This document shows, one piece after another, positions 63,738 through 64,000 of a stretch of DNA of 64,000 nt (position 1 is the first letter of the stretch; every line of letters starts with the position of its first letter). Source of the DNA: Actinernus sp. WN-2022 (taxonomy: Eukaryota > Cnidaria > Anthozoa > Actiniaria > Actinernidae); assembly GCA_030867875.1 (NCBI GenBank), contig JAOWCC010001751.1:25164369-25228368 (forward strand). Direction: 5' to 3'. Under the pieces are notes generated by a model that ran no database searches, was not told where the DNA came from, and worked only from the letters and a program-made list of their open reading frames with translations. Position numbers and translations under genes: made by a program.

Positions 63738-64000
63738 TTAATTCTTTAGCCAAGGCTGCAACAGTTGAGGAGCAACGGCGGCTAGGTCCTGAGGAGCAAT
63801 GCGAATATATGTTTGATATGCATCGCTAGTCCACCGCCCCAATGTTTTTATCAGAGATTCTGATAAACCTGCAAGAGAAGCCGCTGTGGCAGCTCCGATG
63901 CGAAGGCTGTGAGATGAGAAGTGGCCTATCACCTTTGCATCTGTGAGAGCTTTGCTGAGCAGGCTGTTGAATTTCGCTTTGGTCAAAGCAGAACCGTCCT
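63738..64000 (-). CDS. Tyrosine recombinase C-terminal end (mobile element), running off the window
   Basis: The minus-strand frame is open to the right edge and stops at 63740-63738. It reads DGSALTKAKFNSLLSKALTD, then SSHSLRIGAATAASLAGLSE, IKTLGRWTSDAYQTYIRI and a short tail ending WLKN. His-x-x-Arg (HSLR), the Gly-Arg-Trp that replaces the second His, and the nucleophile Tyr in AYQTYIR are the second half of a tyrosine recombinase active site. In animals such genes belong to DIRS/Ngaro-type retroelements or Crypton-type transposons, and the GAA-TA-x-x-G style fits those. The first catalytic Arg lies outside the window, so the type cannot be decided. No lesion is seen in this part. Confidence 0.82.
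   Translation of the reverse strand, partial: DGSALTKAKFNSLLSKALTDAKVIGHFSSHSLRIGAATAASLAGLSESLIKTLGRWTSDAYQTYIRIAPQDLAAVAPQLLQPWLKN

Overview
This is a eukaryotic nuclear window. It has spliced genes with long introns, no operons, an AT-rich background and a very dense, mixed load of decayed transposons. The repeat families (CR1/L2-type LINEs, Ty3/gypsy elements with a TTGGCGACGAGG primer site, tRNA-derived SINEs ending in short T-rich repeats, THAP- and P2X7-tail-like ORFs) remind me of anthozoan cnidarians, probably a stony coral. That assignment rests on remembered sequence style, not on a search.

Host genes: the only convincing host genes are two tandem flavin monoamine oxidase (MAO-like) paralogs, both on the minus strand. 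Copy A contributes exon 1 (26024-25335, FAD Rossmann motif), a second exon (8036-7696) and a third (2366-2092, with the covalent-FAD Ser-Gly-Gly-Cys motif). Its last exon must lie left of position 1. Copy B contributes the equivalent third exon (62045-61771) and the terminal exon (59460-59219, C-terminal membrane anchor). Its first exons must lie right of 64000. Splice phases match throughout.

Layout. 1-25 kb is copy A: its introns hold LINE fragments, two SINEs, a piggyBac-like MITE at 8.1-9.1 kb, an old LINE at 12.8-15 kb, and a 3.8-kb TTAA-flanked, inverted-repeat DNA transposon (16772-20609). That transposon carries a broken THAP-domain gene and, convergently, a broken gene resembling the cytoplasmic 'ballast' domain of the P2X7 receptor. 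It sits in a minisatellite with GATC every 10-12 bp, which also took a second TTAA element (21106-21833). A 2.7-kb inverted-repeat element follows (22372-25065).

26-51 kb is intergenic and almost all transposon: a Harbinger-like MITE inserted into the centre of its own sibling (26610-27447); a LINE split by a gypsy element with matching LTRs and 5-bp target duplication, itself split by another LINE end (27.7-35.7 kb); a 20-bp minisatellite (37.8-38.6 kb); a gypsy relic with its integrase core inverted (38.8-41 kb); a LINE (41-42.2 kb); several MITEs; and a third gypsy element (43.8-50.9 kb) split by a LINE with a still-open 594-codon reverse transcriptase ORF.

51-64 kb has a possible 4.5-kb inverted-repeat element with a small signal-peptide-like ORF, a tRNA-derived SINE, another TTAA MITE, the copy B exons, nested palindromes, and a tyrosine recombinase gene end running off the right edge. 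Apart from the MAO exons and the single open LINE ORF, almost every coding stretch shows frameshifts, stops or catalytic changes.
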